64,000 nt of DNA from Flavobacteriaceae bacterium PRS1 (GCA_003709165.1 RDRZ01000003.1:81562-145561), one strand, 5' to 3'; shown: positions 1 to 10,569, numbered from the stretch's first letter. Numbers and translations are program-made. Notes: generated by a model from the letters alone, not told the origin.

Positions 1-424
1 ATGCACTTGTTAACGAAGATAAAACTCCCATTGGATGTGCAGACTTCGGAAAAGCATCTATAATTTTTCTAACATCATCATCTACCAAAGATTGTGCTTT
101 AATATCCGAATGAAATTCCTCTAATTGTTCTTGATTTGGAAGCTCTCCAAAAATCAACAAAAAAGCGACTTCTAAAAAATCAGCTTTTTGGGCTAAATCT
201 TCAATAGCATAGCCTCTATACCTCAAAATTCCTTTTTCGCCATCTAAAAACGTAATCGCACTTTCGCAGGCACCTGTGTTTTTATAACCAGGATCAATCG
301 TCGTTATTCCTCCTGTTGCCGCTCTTAATGTTTTAATATCGATTGCAACTTCATTTTCTGTTCCTTTTACTAAAGGAAACTCATGTTTTTGTCCGTTAAT
401 TTCTAACGTTGCAGTATTTGGCAT
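1..424 (-). CDS. gltA: Citrate synthase, N-terminal part (cut by window edge)
   Basis: Citrate synthase condenses acetyl-CoA with oxaloacetate at the entry of the TCA cycle. About 141 N-terminal codons are inside the window; the rest, including the catalytic His/Asp residues, lies to the left. The reading frame starts MPNTATLEINGQ and contains the family hallmark TIDPGYKNTGACES followed by ITFLDGEKGILRYRGY, then YAIEDLAQKADFLEV. This is the usual N-terminal region of the roughly 430-residue bacterial enzyme. The ATG at 422-424 is the first in frame and precedes the family's usual beginning. The gene is transcribed away from eno; a hairpin at 555-582 separates them. Family assignment is secure; integrity beyond the edge cannot be judged. 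Confidence 0.95.
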   Translation of the reverse strand, partial: MPNTATLEINGQKHEFPLVKGTENEVAIDIKTLRAATGGITTIDPGYKNTGACESAITFLDGEKGILRYRGYAIEDLAQKADFLEVAFLLIFGELPNQEQLEEFHSDIKAQSLVDDDVRKIIDAFPKSAHPMGVLSSLTSA

Positions 425-540
425 ATTTTAAAAAAATTGATTATGAATTGTTGTCGAAAACAACTTCACTATATTACGAAAAATATCCCGATTTTTAAAG
501 TTTATTGACAAAGGATTTTCCGATTTTGATAATATTAAAA

Positions 541-582
541 TAGATAAAAAAGATAGCGATTATTAGTAATTTAACAATCGCT
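541..582 (-). terminator. Rho-independent terminator after eno
   Basis: On the minus strand a 7-bp stem (AGCGATT/AATCGCT, plus 555-561 and 576-582) is followed by a T-rich tract beginning TCTTTTTTATC. It sits 26 bases past the eno stop codon and before the gltA start, so it would end the eno transcript. Confidence 0.6.
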
Positions 583-607
583 TTGTATTTAATATTTAAG
601 GGTACTT

Positions 608-1906
<1,299 letters not shown>

Positions 1907-1925
1907 TTATTTATTTTTTGGAATT

Positions 1926-1933
1926 CAAATTTA
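1926..1933 (-). promoter_or_regulatory. Putative -7 promoter element of eno
   Basis: Minus-strand TAAATTTG matches the Bacteroidetes -7 consensus TAnnTTTG exactly, 28 bases upstream of the eno ATG. No good -33 TTTG is seen at the expected distance, so the call rests on one box and its position. Confidence 0.5.
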
Positions 1934-2026
1934 CGGTTTAATATTGTTTTAATATCTATGCCTTCGGAAGAATTATATATAATACTTTCTATAACGTTTT
2001 AGTAAAATAAAAAAGATAATAAATAC

Positions 2027-3154
2027 TTAAACTCTTTGAATATCTTTCAGTTTGGCAGCCTTGATATTCTCTATAAATTGATCGAATAAATACCTTGAAT
2101 CATGTGGTCCCGGACTTGCTTCGGGATGAAATTGTACAGAAAAACAGGTTTTACTTTTCATTGACAGTCCTGCTACTGTATTATCATTAAGATGTATATG
2201 TGTGATTTCTAAATCAGGATGAGCTTCGGCTTCTTCTTTATTGACAGCAAAGCCATGATTTTGTGAAGTAATCTCTCCTTTTCCAGTTATTAAGTTCTTT
2301 ACAGGATGGTTTATGCCTCTATGACCATTATGCATTTTATAGGTAGAAACACCATTCGCCAATGCAATAATCTGATGACCAAGACAAATACCAAATAACG
2401 GAAGGTCTCTTTTTATAATTTCTTTTGCAAGATTCTGCGCTTCTACAAGAGGTTCAGGATCTCCAGGACCATTGGATAAAAAATAACCTTCAGGTTTAAA
2501 ATCGCTCATGTCTTCAAAAGATGCATCATAAGGAAATACTTTAATATATGCATCTCTATTAGCAAGGTTACGAAGAATATTTTTTTTAATTCCGATATCT
2601 AAAGCTGCGATTTTTATTGATGCGTTTTCATCTCCAAAATAATACGGTTGTTTTGTTGATACTTTAGAAGCTAACTCAAGACCATCCATATTTGGTACTT
2701 TTACAAGTTGCTCTTTTAAGTTTTCAATATTTTCAACATCAGTAGAAATTACTGCATTCATCGCTCCATTATCTCTTATATAACTTACAAGTGCTCTTGT
2801 ATCGACATCTGAAATCGCAAAGAGGTTATTTTTTTCAAAAAATTCTTCTAAAGAACTATTTGCTGCATGACGAGAATAGTTATAACTAAAATTCTTGCAA
2901 ATTAAACCAGCGATTTTTATTGAATCTGATTCTACTTCATTTTCATTAACCCCATAATTACCTATATGTGAATTTGTAGCTATCATTAACTGCCCAAAGT
3001 AAGAAGGGTCTGTAAATATCTCCTGGTAGCCTGTCATTCCTGTATTGAAGCATACTTCGCCAAAAGCACTTCCCCCTTTCCCTATTGCTTTGCCATAAAA
3101 AATGGTTCCATCTTCTAAAAGGATTATGGCTTTTTTACGTATTTGATATTTCAT
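2027..3154 (-). CDS. carA: Carbamoyl-phosphate synthase small (glutaminase) subunit
   Basis: Hydrolyses glutamine and passes ammonia to the large subunit CarB for carbamoyl phosphate, the precursor of arginine and pyrimidines. The 375 residues hold the CPSase small-subunit N-domain (about 8-140, with GEVCFNTGMTGYQE) and a class I glutamine amidotransferase domain (about 180-360). The triad is visible: nucleophile Cys257 in FGICLGHQ, and His343 and Glu345 in QFHPEASPGP. The start MKYQIRKKAI is 79 bases below a TATTTTTG box. carB is not adjacent, so the heterodimer must be completed from elsewhere in the genome. Separate promoter, no overlap with eno. Confidence 0.97.
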   Translation of the reverse strand: MKYQIRKKAIILLEDGTIFYGKAIGKGGSAFGEVCFNTGMTGYQEIFTDPSYFGQLMIATNSHIGNYGVNENEVESDSIKIAGLICKNFSYNYSRHAANSSLEEFFEKNNLFAISDVDTRALVSYIRDNGAMNAVISTDVENIENLKEQLVKVPNMDGLELASKVSTKQPYYFGDENASIKIAALDIGIKKNILRNLANRDAYIKVFPYDASFEDMSDFKPEGYFLSNGPGDPEPLVEAQNLAKEIIKRDLPLFGICLGHQIIALANGVSTYKMHNGHRGINHPVKNLITGKGEITSQNHGFAVNKEEAEAHPDLEITHIHLNDNTVAGLSMKSKTCFSVQFHPEASPGPHDSRYLFDQFIENIKAAKLKDIQRV

Positions 3155-3233
3155 TGTTTTCTTTTATAAAGAGGTTTCAGCTTTTCAACTACGCTTAAAC
3201 TTCGTTGAAAAAAGTCGCATGAACAAAGTTTTA

Positions 3234-3241
3234 CAAAAATA
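3234..3241 (-). promoter_or_regulatory. Putative -7 promoter element of carA
   Basis: Minus-strand TATTTTTG fits TAnnTTTG and lies about 80 bases upstream of the carA ATG. No convincing -33 TTTG was found 19-21 bases upstream. Confidence 0.4.
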
Positions 3242-3273
3242 CTTTATCCTATTTAAATACATAATTTTTTGCA

Positions 3274-3302
3274 TAAAAAAAGGAATTAAATATTAACTCC
3301 TT
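3274..3302 (-). terminator. Terminator after the secreted protein gene
   Basis: On the minus strand a 9-bp stem with one G-T pair (AAGGAGTTA/TAATTCCTT, loop ATATT) is followed directly by seven T residues. It starts 5 bases beyond the stop codon of the gene at 3308-4018. Confidence 0.75.
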
Positions 3303-3307
3303 ATTAA

Positions 3308-4018
3308 TTATATTTTAGCAGAAAACTCTAAAATCTTCCGCACATCACTTTCCTTTTTAAAAGAGAGATTGTTATTTTTAGCATAGGCTTCAATATTATT
3401 TACCTTTTCTACATCGCCATTTACTAATTTTAAAATATGGTTTTTCTTAAGTTTAAAAGGTTTAATCATGTCATCTTTTCGAATACAATAATATTCTTTC
3501 CTTATGTATTTATCATTTTTTCGATTTATCATCGGGTTTGCTGAACCTTCAATTAACTTAACTTTAAATCCTTTTAAAAGTTGAAAATCATCATTAGTAT
3601 AAACAACTTCATAGACTTTATTATCTTCTTCCCAATAATAATTTTTATAAATTATCCCATTAATAATAAATTTATCAATATTATTGAAACTAAATGTAAA
3701 AATTGAATCGCCTTCAATTTTAGATTCAAAAGTATGCCGTTTTATATTTAAATTTATATTTCTTAACAAAAACTTCTGGTTGTCTTCAGTTTGAATAATA
3801 CAATAATTATCCCATTTATCGAATAAATAAAAAGTACCATCTGTTTGTCTTTTTGGGTTAAAGAATGTTACAGAAGAACCAAAAGTTTGACCACCATTCA
3901 AACTCAACTGTCTGATGTTAGCATTGAAACTTTGCTGATCTCCTGCTGTTCCAACAGAACTTTGAGAAAAAACTGGTCCAACTGATAGGATTGAAATAAT
4001 AAAAAGAATTTTTTTCAT
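3308..4018 (-). CDS. Secreted protein of unknown function
   Basis: I do not recognise this 236-residue protein. It starts with a clear Sec signal peptide (MKKILFIISILSVGPVFS, cleavage before QSSVG), so it is periplasmic or outer-membrane associated. The mature part is Asn- and Lys-rich with alternating hydrophobic strands, for example DGTFYLFDKWDNY and FTFSFNNIDKFIING, which suggests a beta-rich fold. The C-terminal third (about 165-236) is charged and probably helical, ending in KILEFSAKI. It follows rplQ on the same strand but is isolated from it by the operon terminator at 4071-4099 and has its own terminator. Conserved hypothetical is the safest call. Confidence 0.75.
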   Translation of the reverse strand: MKKILFIISILSVGPVFSQSSVGTAGDQQSFNANIRQLSLNGGQTFGSSVTFFNPKRQTDGTFYLFDKWDNYCIIQTEDNQKFLLRNINLNIKRHTFESKIEGDSIFTFSFNNIDKFIINGIIYKNYYWEEDNKVYEVVYTNDDFQLLKGFKVKLIEGSANPMINRKNDKYIRKEYYCIRKDDMIKPFKLKKNHILKLVNGDVEKVNNIEAYAKNNNLSFKKESDVRKILEFSAKI

Positions 4019-4059
4019 AGCAGTTTATTTTTTAATTGAAAGGTGTAAAAGTAATTAAT

Positions 4060-4099
4060 TCTTAAAAGAAAAGGGTAAACATTTGTCATGTTTACCCTT
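4060..4099 (-). terminator. Terminator of the str-S10-spc-alpha operon
   Basis: A perfect 10-bp stem (AAGGGTAAAC/GTTTACCCTT at 4071-4080 and 4090-4099, 9-base loop) lies 28 bases beyond the rplQ stop. On the minus strand it is followed by the T-rich TTCTTTTAAG. It is the strongest hairpin in this part of the window. Confidence 0.8.
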
Positions 4100-4127
4100 A
4101 AAGAAATGTTAAAGTTTTTATACTATT

Positions 4128-4598
4128 CTATTCTTCCTCGTTAGAAGCTTTAGCATCTACTACTGGAGCAACTGTTTTGCTGCCTCCTCTTCTGCTTCTA
4201 CGTGTTGTTTTCTTTGCCGCTTTTTTGGCATTATAAATTTCGTTATAATCTACAAGCTCTATCATTGCCATATCTGCATTATCACCAAGACGATTACCAA
4301 GTTTTATAATTCTTGTATATCCTCCAGGACGATCGCCTACTTTTGCTGCAACTTCTCTAAAGAGTTCTGTAACTGCTTCTTTTTGTCTTAAACGACTAAA
4401 TACAATACGTCTGTTGTGTGTTGTATCTTCTTTTGATTTTGTAATCATTGGCTCAACAAATTGCTTTAAAGCTTTTGCTTTTGCAACTGTTGTATTAATA
4501 CGCTTATGCTCAATTAAAGAACAAGCCATATTAGCTAACATCGATTTTCTGTGAGCGGTTTTTCTGCCTAAATGGTTTACTTTTTTTCCGTGACGCAT
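4128..4598 (-). CDS. rplQ: 50S ribosomal protein L17
   Basis: Large-subunit protein near the peptide exit tunnel. The core (about 1-115) starts with the invariant [13 protein letters not shown] and contains [15 protein letters not shown] and [12 protein letters not shown]. At 156 residues it is about 30-40 longer than the Escherichia coli protein. The extra tail is Lys/Arg-rich ([15 protein letters not shown]) and ends in acidic NEEE, a layout I know from other Bacteroidota. Last gene of the operon, 61 bases after rpoA, followed by the terminator at 4071-4099. Confidence 0.97.
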   Translation of the reverse strand: MRHGKKVNHLGRKTAHRKSMLANMACSLIEHKRINTTVAKAKALKQFVEPMITKSKEDTTHNRRIVFSRLRQKEAVTELFREVAAKVGDRPGGYTRIIKLGNRLGDNADMAMIELVDYNEIYNAKKAAKKTTRRSRRGGSKTVAPVVDAKASNEEE

Positions 4599-4659
4599 TA
4601 TTTTTTATTTTAATCACCATCTTGCTACAACTCAATAAAGAGGAGCAAAATATGATGTA

Positions 4660-5652
4660 TTAATCTTTATCTAATTTATATTTACTTAAATCCATTCCGA
4701 AATTAAGCCCTTTAACATTTACAAGTTCTTCAAGTTCAGTTAAAGATTTTTTACCAAAATTACGGAACTTCATCAGGTCGTTTTTATTAAATGACACCAA
4801 ATCTCCTAATGTATCAACCTCGGCAGCTTTTAAACAATTTAATGCACGAACTGAAAGATCCATATCTATCAATTTTGTTTTAAGCAACTGTCTCATATGA
4901 AGCGATTCCTCGTCATAAGTTTCGGTTTGTGCAATTTCATCTGCTTCTAGTGTTATTCTCTCATCTGAAAACAACATGAAATGATGAATTAAAATTTTAG
5001 CAGCTTCGGTTAAAGCTTCTTGTGGAACAATAGATCCATCTGTAATAATTTCGAAAACTAATTTTTCGTAATCCGTTTTTTGCTCTACACGATAGTTCTC
5101 AACACTATATTTTACGTTTTTTATTGGTGTGTAAATAGAATCCGTAAAAATTGTACCAAGTGGTGCTGATGCTTTTTTGTTTTCTTCAGCAGGAACATAA
5201 CCTCTACCTTTTTCGATAGTAATTTCCATATTGATACTTACTTTAGGATCTAAATTACAGATAACCAAATCTGAATTTAAAACTTGGAATCCTGAAATAA
5301 ATTTCTGAAAATCTCCAGCTGTAATTTGTTCTTGCCCAGAAATTGAAATTGAAACTGATTCGTTATCAACTTCATCAATTTGACGTTTAAAACGAATTTG
5401 TTTAAGGTTAAGTACTATTTCTGTAACATCCTCAACTACTCCTGTAATTGTAGAAAATTCGTGTTCTACACCTTCAATTCTAACCGATGTAATTGCGAAT
5501 CCTTCTAAAGAAGATAGCAAAACTCTTCTTAAAGCATTTCCTACAGTTAAGCCATAACCAGGCTCTAAAGGTCTAAACTCGAATTTGCCTTCAAATTCAT
5601 CTGAATCTATTAAGATTACTTTGTCGGGCTTTTGAAAATTTAATATTGCCAT
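4660..5652 (-). CDS. rpoA: RNA polymerase alpha subunit
   Basis: Assembles the RNA polymerase core and contacts promoters and activators. The 330 residues form the N-terminal dimerisation domain (about 1-230, with [20 protein letters not shown] near 30-50) and the C-terminal DNA-binding domain (about 250-325). The latter has [10 protein letters not shown], where the Arg corresponds to the UP-element-binding Arg265 of Escherichia coli, and the helix-hairpin-helix [13 protein letters not shown]. It sits 21 bases after rpsD and before rplQ, the conserved alpha-operon order. No anomaly. Confidence 0.98.
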   Translation of the reverse strand: MAILNFQKPDKVILIDSDEFEGKFEFRPLEPGYGLTVGNALRRVLLSSLEGFAITSVRIEGVEHEFSTITGVVEDVTEIVLNLKQIRFKRQIDEVDNESVSISISGQEQITAGDFQKFISGFQVLNSDLVICNLDPKVSINMEITIEKGRGYVPAEENKKASAPLGTIFTDSIYTPIKNVKYSVENYRVEQKTDYEKLVFEIITDGSIVPQEALTEAAKILIHHFMLFSDERITLEADEIAQTETYDEESLHMRQLLKTKLIDMDLSVRALNCLKAAEVDTLGDLVSFNKNDLMKFRNFGKKSLTELEELVNVKGLNFGMDLSKYKLDKD

Positions 5653-5673
5653 ATTGTTTTATTGTATCAGTTA

Positions 5674-6279
5674 TTATTTAGAATATAATTCGACGATGAA
5701 TTGTTCGTTAATGTTTTCTGGAATTTGAATACGTGCTGGAATAGACACATAAGTGCCTTCTTTAATATCGTTGTTCCATGTAATCCATTCGTAAACATGA
5801 CTTGAATTAGAAAGTGACCTTTCAATTGTTTCAAGTGATTTAGATTTCTCTCTTACTGCCACTACATCTCCAGCTTTTAACGAATAAGATGGAATGTTTA
5901 CCAATTTACCGTTTACTGTAATATGTCTGTGGGAAACGAGTTGTCTTGCTCCGCTTCGTGATGGGGAAATACCCATTCTGTACACTACATTGTCTAATCT
6001 AGATTCGCATAATTGTAACAATACTTCTCCAGTAAGACCTGAAGCTGCTGTTGCTTTTTTAAACATGTTTCTAAATTGACGTTCCAAAATACCGTAAGTG
6101 TATTTTGCTTTTTGCTTTTCCATTAATTGGATAGCATATTCCGATTTTTTTCCACGTCTTCTTGTGTTTCCGTGTTGACCTGGAGGATAATTTCTTTTTT
6201 CGAAAGATTTATCTTCTCCAAAAATAGCTTCTCCGAATTTACGTGCTATTTTAGTTTTAGGACCAGTATATCTTGCCAT
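5674..6279 (-). CDS. rpsD: 30S ribosomal protein S4
   Basis: Primary 16S rRNA-binding protein and, in many bacteria, the autoregulator of the alpha operon. The 201 residues start [16 protein letters not shown] and lack the N-terminal zinc-knuckle cysteines of C+ forms. The S4 RNA-binding domain is seen at about 90-145 ([37 protein letters not shown]). It is followed 21 bases later by rpoA and preceded by a 160-base repeat-bearing spacer after rpsK. The sequence gives no clear S4-target pseudoknot. Confidence 0.98.
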   Translation of the reverse strand: MARYTGPKTKIARKFGEAIFGEDKSFEKRNYPPGQHGNTRRRGKKSEYAIQLMEKQKAKYTYGILERQFRNMFKKATAASGLTGEVLLQLCESRLDNVVYRMGISPSRSGARQLVSHRHITVNGKLVNIPSYSLKAGDVVAVREKSKSLETIERSLSNSSHVYEWITWNNDIKEGTYVSIPARIQIPENINEQFIVELYSK

Positions 6280-6383
6280 TTTAAATTTGTTTTGAGAGTG
6301 ATTATGAATTAAGGTCTTATACTTATCCTTCGATAATCGTTAGCCTCTCGATTATACTTGTTAATTATTGATTTACTATATAT

Positions 6384-6433
6384 GATTGACGATTGACGAT
6401 TTAAAAATTCGTAAATTGAAATTCGTAAATTGA
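6384..6433. repeat. Short tandem repeats in the rpsK-rpsD spacer
   Basis: Two 7-base units (GATTGAC) at 6384-6397 are followed by two exact 14-base units (AATTCGTAAATTGA) at 6406-6419 and 6420-6433. The motif resembles the low-complexity GATTTACGATTT-type sequence in other spacers of this window. No function is apparent. Confidence 0.7.
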
Positions 6434-6439
6434 AAATTG

Positions 6440-6823
6440 TTAAACTCTTCTGCGTTTTGGAGGTCTGCATCCATTATGTGGTGTTGGTGTTACATCAATA
6501 ATTTCTGTAACTTCAATACCTCCATTATGAATTGATCTAATAGCAGATTCTCTACCATTACCCGGGCCTTTTACGTACACTTTTACTTTCCTTAAGCCAG
6601 CTTCTTTAGCTACTTCTATAGCATCTTCGGCAGCCAACTGAGCAGCATAAGGTGTGTTTTTCTTTGAACCTCTAAATCCCATTTTACCAGCTGAAGACCA
6701 CGATATTACGTCGCCTTTCTTATTGGTAAGAGAAATAATAATATTATTAAAAGAAGCTGTAATGTGTGCTTCTCCTACAGAATCTACTATAACTTTACGA
6801 TTTTTAGCACTTGCTTTTGCCAT
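6440..6823 (-). CDS. rpsK: 30S ribosomal protein S11
   Basis: Platform protein of the 30S subunit next to the mRNA exit and Shine-Dalgarno helix. The 127 residues show the standard core [15 protein letters not shown], the loop [28 protein letters not shown], and the basic end [14 protein letters not shown]. Start [10 protein letters not shown], 12 bases after rpsM. It is followed by a 160-base spacer holding tandem repeats before rpsD, unusually wide for this operon. Confidence 0.98.
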   Translation of the reverse strand: MAKASAKNRKVIVDSVGEAHITASFNNIIISLTNKKGDVISWSSAGKMGFRGSKKNTPYAAQLAAEDAIEVAKEAGLRKVKVYVKGPGNGRESAIRSIHNGGIEVTEIIDVTPTPHNGCRPPKRRRV

Positions 6824-6835
6824 AATTACTAATTA

Positions 6836-7210
6836 TTATTTAGTTACTTTTTTCTTATTAGCAACAGTTTTTCTTCTACCTTTTCTTGTTCTTGAGTTAT
6901 TTTTAGTACGTTGCCCTCTTAAAGGAAGCCCGATTCTATGACGAATTCCTCTATAACAACCAATATCCATTAATCGCTTAATGTTTATTTGTGTTTCAGA
7001 ACGTAATTCACCTTCTATTGTAAATGTTCCAACAGCATCTCGAATTTTACTGATTTCTTCATCAGTCCAATCTGAAACTTTTGTGCTTTCATCTACTTTA
7101 GCAGTTTCCAATATTTGTTTCGCTCTACTTCTACCTACTCCGTAGATATAAGTTAGCGAGATAACTCCTCTTTTTTGTTTTGGTATGTCTACACCTGCAA
7201 TTCTTGCCAT
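6836..7210 (-). CDS. rpsM: 30S ribosomal protein S13
   Basis: Head protein of the 30S subunit contacting P-site tRNA and bridging to L5. The 124 residues begin [15 protein letters not shown] and contain the helix-two-turn-helix [12 protein letters not shown] and the basic tail [14 protein letters not shown] followed by [10 protein letters not shown]. It lies 2 bases after the rpmJ stop, in the conserved order rpmJ-rpsM-rpsK-rpsD-rpoA. Confidence 0.98.
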   Translation of the reverse strand: MARIAGVDIPKQKRGVISLTYIYGVGRSRAKQILETAKVDESTKVSDWTDEEISKIRDAVGTFTIEGELRSETQINIKRLMDIGCYRGIRHRIGLPLRGQRTKNNSRTRKGRRKTVANKKKVTK

Positions 7211-7212
7211 AA

Positions 7213-7329
7213 TTACCCTTGTCTTTGTTTGAATCTAGGATTCTTTTTGTTGATTACGTAAAGTGTTCCTTTTCTACGCACGATTTTACAATCTGCGCTT
7301 CTTTTTTTTATTGATGCTCTTACTTTCAT
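7213..7329 (-). CDS. rpmJ: 50S ribosomal protein L36
   Basis: A 38-residue gene between infA and rps[27 protein letters not shown], then [13 protein letters not shown]36 is a small 50S protein. Canonical forms bind zinc with CxxC and C/H ligands. Here only one cysteine (Cys14) and no histidine remain, so this is a C-minus, zinc-independent version. Start ATG at 7327-7329, six bases after the infA stop. Identification is secure from sequence and position. Confidence 0.95.
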   Translation of the reverse strand: MKVRASIKKRSADCKIVRRKGTLYVINKKNPRFKQRQG

Positions 7330-7335
7330 TTTGTA

Positions 7336-7551
7336 TTAGTATCTATAAGTTATTCTTGCCTTAGATAAATCGTAAGGACTCATTTCTAATTTTACTTTAT
7401 CTCCTGGCAAAAGCTTTATGTAATGCATTCGCATTTTACCAGATATATGAGCAGTCACAATGTGACCGTTTTCTAATTCAACACGAAACATCGCATTCGA
7501 TAATGAATCTATTATTGTTCCGTCTTGTTCTATTGCTGCTTGTTTTGCCAT
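7336..7551 (-). CDS. infA: Translation initiation factor IF-1
   Basis: Single OB-fold protein that occupies the ribosomal A site during initiation. The 71 residues run [59 protein letters not shown], all family hallmarks. It is 15 bases after secY; the adk and map genes that often separate secY from infA are missing. An adenylate kinase occurs instead as a fusion at 45781-46890. Confidence 0.98.
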   Translation of the reverse strand: MAKQAAIEQDGTIIDSLSNAMFRVELENGHIVTAHISGKMRMHYIKLLPGDKVKLEMSPYDLSKARITYRY

Positions 7552-7566
7552 AGTATTTTTATTAAA

Positions 7567-8928
7567 CTATTGTATAGCTTTTCTATTTTTACCCGTTTTC
7601 ATCAAGCCATCATAATGTTTATTTAATAAATACGAATTAACTTGCAGCATCGTATCTATTGAAACTCCAACCATAATTAATAATGAGGTGCCTCCAAAAA
7701 ATAATGCCCATCCTTGTTGTACACCCATTAATTTTACAATAAACGCAGGAAATACCGCAATTAATGCTAAAAACATAGAACCTGGTAACGTAATTTGCGA
7801 CATTATTTTATCCAAATATTCTGAAGTTTCTGTTCCGGGACGTATCCCTGGAATAAATCCTCCACTACGTTTTAAATCGTCTGCCATTTTATTTGTAGGT
7901 ACTGTAATTGCCGTATAAAAATATGTGAACACAATAATTAATAATGCAAATGTTATGTTATACCATAAACCAAATATATCTGAATATTGAGTTTGCATCC
8001 ATTGTCCTACTCCTGTATCTTTTAAAAATCCAGATCCTCCTATTAAGCTTGGCACAAACATAATGGCTTGCGCAAAGATAATTGGCATTACTCCTGATGC
8101 ATTTAATTTTAATGGAATATATTGTCTGGAGCCAAATATATTTTTTTCATACCCTCCAGAAGCTGTACGTCTAGCATACTGAACTTTAATTTTTCTTACA
8201 GCCATCACTAACATAATAGATGCCAAAATGATGACTAACCAAATTACAAGTTCTATTAAAATCATTATTAAACCTCCATTAGACTCCGTTACTCTAGCAG
8301 CATATTCTTGTACAAATGATAATGGTAAATTTGCAATGATACCAACCATTATTAATATTGAAATACCATTACCAATTCCTTTATCTGTAATTTTTTCACC
8401 CAACCACATTGCAAATACACATCCTGTTACCAAAATGATTATAGATGAAAACATAAAGGTAGTAGTAGAAAATCCAACAATTAAAAGTGAGTTTAATGAT
8501 CCTAGACCCGTTAATGCAGGTAAACTATACAAATAGCCTGGAGCTTGTACCAAACATATTGCTATAGTTAACCAACGTGTTATTTGGGTTATCTTTTTTT
8601 GCCCACTAGCTCCTTCCTTTTGCAATTTTTGTAAATATGGAATTGCGATTCCCATTAGCTGTACTACAATAGAAGCTGAAATGTATGGCATAATACCTAA
8701 AGCAAATACAGAAGCATTGGCAAATGCACCTCCGGTAAAAGCATTTAGTAAAGCTAATATACCATCAGCTGTTTTATCTGCAAGACCTCCTAATTGTTCT
8801 ACGTTAATTCCTGGTAAAGCTACTTGAGCTCCAAAACGATATACTAGAAGCAATCCTAAAGTTAGGATAATTCTATCTTTGAGTTCTGTAATTTTCCAAA
8901 CATTTTTTAATGTCTCTATTAATTTCAT
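7567..8928 (-). CDS. secY: Sec translocon channel subunit SecY
   Basis: Central pore of the inner-membrane protein-export channel, working with SecE, SecG and SecA. The 453 residues show the ten expected hydrophobic segments, starting with IILTLGLLLVYRFGA (about 20-40). The plug region AFANASVFALGIMPYISAS lies near 70-85, and the cytoplasmic loop between TM8 and TM9 has GFIPGIRPGTETSEYLDK. Start MKLIETLKNVWKITELKDR. It is 15 bases after rplO, in spc-operon order. Confidence 0.98.
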   Translation of the reverse strand: MKLIETLKNVWKITELKDRIILTLGLLLVYRFGAQVALPGINVEQLGGLADKTADGILALLNAFTGGAFANASVFALGIMPYISASIVVQLMGIAIPYLQKLQKEGASGQKKITQITRWLTIAICLVQAPGYLYSLPALTGLGSLNSLLIVGFSTTTFMFSSIIILVTGCVFAMWLGEKITDKGIGNGISILIMVGIIANLPLSFVQEYAARVTESNGGLIMILIELVIWLVIILASIMLVMAVRKIKVQYARRTASGGYEKNIFGSRQYIPLKLNASGVMPIIFAQAIMFVPSLIGGSGFLKDTGVGQWMQTQYSDIFGLWYNITFALLIIVFTYFYTAITVPTNKMADDLKRSGGFIPGIRPGTETSEYLDKIMSQITLPGSMFLALIAVFPAFIVKLMGVQQGWALFFGGTSLLIMVGVSIDTMLQVNSYLLNKHYDGLMKTGKNRKAIQ

Positions 8929-8943
8929 TATCTATTCAGGCTG

Positions 8944-9393
8944 TTATAATGTTACGGCTTCTCCTCCTGCAGCTTCAATAGCAGCTTTTGCTGAAGCAGT
9001 AAATTTATGAGCAGTTACTTTTAATTTCGCTTTTAATTCTCCTCTTCCTAATATTTTAACCAGTTCATTTTTACCAGCTAAACGAAAAGCAATCATTGTA
9101 TCTAAATCTATTTTACCTTTTATTTTTTTAACATCAACCATTTCTTGTAAAGTATCCAAATTAATTCCTTGGTATTCTTTACGGTTAATGTTAGTAAAAC
9201 CAAATTTAGGCACACGTCTTTGAAGTGGCATTTGCCCACCTTCAAAACCTAGTTTTCTGGAATAACCTGATCTAGATTTTGCCCCTTTATGTCCTCTTGT
9301 AGAAGTACCACCTTTACCAGACCCTTGTCCTCTACCTAATCTTTTGCCAGTATTAATTGATCCTTCAGCAGGTTTTAAATTACTTAAATCCAT
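8944..9393 (-). CDS. rplO: 50S ribosomal protein L15
   Basis: Late-assembly 50S protein. The 149 residues have the flexible Gly-rich N-terminal arm (GRGQGSGKGGTSTRG at about 19-34) and then GFEGGQMPLQRRVPKFGF. The globular end includes ILGRGELKAKLKVTAHKF and closes AAIEAAGGEAVTL. Start MDLSNLKPAEGS is the usual one. Lies between rpmD and secY, 14 bases from each. Confidence 0.98.
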   Translation of the reverse strand: MDLSNLKPAEGSINTGKRLGRGQGSGKGGTSTRGHKGAKSRSGYSRKLGFEGGQMPLQRRVPKFGFTNINRKEYQGINLDTLQEMVDVKKIKGKIDLDTMIAFRLAGKNELVKILGRGELKAKLKVTAHKFTASAKAAIEAAGGEAVTL

Positions 9394-9407
9394 TTTCCTG
9401 TTTATTT

Positions 9408-9587
9408 TTAAGCTTCTTCTACAGAAACTAAATGTTTAACTTTATTAACCATACCAAGAATATTTGGCGTGGCATCATGCTCAACTGTTTGTCCAATCTT
9501 TCTTAAGCCAAGAGCTTCAAGAGTTCTTTTTTGTCTTAATGGACGATTAATTGCACTTTTTCGTTTTGTTACTTTAATTTTAGCCAT
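9408..9587 (-). CDS. rpmD: 50S ribosomal protein L30
   Basis: A 59-residue gene between rpsE and rplO: MAKIKVTKRKSAIN, RPLRQKRTLEALGL, RKIGQTVEHDATPN, ILGMVNKVKHLVSVEEA. L30 is a small two-layer protein of the 50S subunit. The TLEALGLRKIG helix turn and the MVNKVKHLV strand are the family signature. ATG at 9585-9587, 11 bases after the rpsE stop. Identification is secure. Confidence 0.96.
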   Translation of the reverse strand: MAKIKVTKRKSAINRPLRQKRTLEALGLRKIGQTVEHDATPNILGMVNKVKHLVSVEEA

Positions 9588-9598
9588 CTTATCCTTAA

Positions 9599-10123
9599 TT
9601 ATCCGTTAAAAACTTTTTCAAGAGAAATTCCTCTTTCTTTAGCTATTTTTCTAGCGTCTCTTAATTGCAATAAGGCATCAAAAGTTGCTTTTACAACATT
9701 ATGAGGATTAGAAGAACCTTGAGATTTTGATAATACATCATGTACACCAACTGCTTCTAAAACTGTTCTTACAGCTCCTCCAGCAATAACTCCTGTACCT
9801 GGAGCCGCAGGAATAATATTAATTCTTGCTCCACCATATTTACCTTTTTGTGCATGAGGCAATGTTCCTTTAACAATAGGAATACGAACTAAATTTTTCT
9901 TGGCGTCTTCAATTGCTTTTGCAATAGCACTTGCTACATCTTTAGATTTTCCTAAACCTTGACCAACAACTCCTGCTTCATCACCAACTACAACAATTGC
10001 TGAAAAACCAAATGCTCTACCACCTTTTGTTACTTTTGTAACTCTTTGTACACTAACCAAACGATCTTTAAGATCGAATCCACTTGGTTTTACTAATTCT
10101 GCACTTTTGTATTTATGATACAT
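9599..10123 (-). CDS. rpsE: 30S ribosomal protein S5
   Basis: Protein of the 30S body near the decoding site, involved in fidelity. The 174 residues contain the N-terminal double-stranded-RNA-binding-like domain (about 18-82, with [16 protein letters not shown] and the loop [16 protein letters not shown]). A C-terminal domain follows, with [19 protein letters not shown] and [13 protein letters not shown]. It follows rplR by 7 bases and precedes rpmD. Confidence 0.98.
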   Translation of the reverse strand: MYHKYKSAELVKPSGFDLKDRLVSVQRVTKVTKGGRAFGFSAIVVVGDEAGVVGQGLGKSKDVASAIAKAIEDAKKNLVRIPIVKGTLPHAQKGKYGGARINIIPAAPGTGVIAGGAVRTVLEAVGVHDVLSKSQGSSNPHNVVKATFDALLQLRDARKIAKERGISLEKVFNG

Positions 10124-10130
10124 AATTTTA

Positions 10131-10487
10131 TTAGAATTTAAGTCCTGCTTCTCTAGCTGCGTCAGCTAATGATTTTACTCTACCATGGTATAGATATCCA
10201 CCTCTATCAAAAGCAATTTTTTCTACTCCTGCCTTTACAGCTTTTTCGCCAATAGATTTACCTACCAAAGCGGCAATATCTACTTTTGTTCCTTTAACAG
10301 AACTAATATCTTTATCTCTTGAAGATGCTGCACTAATAGTTTTACCAGTTACATCATCGACAATTTGAGCATAAATTTCTTTATTACTTCTAAAAACAGA
10401 TAGTCTTGGTTGCATTTCAGTACCTGAAACTATTTTACGTATTCTGTTTTTTATTCTTTGTCTTCTTTGTGTCTTTGTTAATGCCAT
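10131..10487 (-). CDS. rplR: 50S ribosomal protein L18
   Basis: 5S-rRNA-binding protein of the central protuberance. The 118 residues start [18 protein letters not shown] and contain [33 protein letters not shown] and the end [26 protein letters not shown] in pieces typical of the family. It is preceded by an 82-base spacer carrying GATTTACGG-type low-complexity sequence and followed 7 bases later by rpsE. Confidence 0.98.
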   Translation of the reverse strand: MALTKTQRRQRIKNRIRKIVSGTEMQPRLSVFRSNKEIYAQIVDDVTGKTISAASSRDKDISSVKGTKVDIAALVGKSIGEKAVKAGVEKIAFDRGGYLYHGRVKSLADAAREAGLKF

Positions 10488-10502
10488 CTTTATACTTACT
10501 AT

Positions 10503-10569
10503 TTTTGATTTACGGTTTTTGACTTTTGATTTACTATTACGTACATCTAAAATCTTAATTCGTAAATTT
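10503..10569. repeat. Low-complexity GATTTAC/AATTCGTAAATT spacer
   Basis: The rplF-rplR spacer reads as degenerate copies of GATTTAC-GGTTTTTGAC-TTTTGATTTACTAT and ends AATTCGTAAATTTTT. It shares GATTTACTAT and AATTCGTAAATT with the rpsK-rpsD spacer at 6369-6435 and resembles 18134-18153. No gene or hairpin was seen. Confidence 0.5.

Noticed and set aside
5894..6312. Plus-strand open frames inside rpsD
   Set aside because: They lie wholly or largely opposite a certain ribosomal gene and encode no recognisable protein; they are shadows of its codon use.
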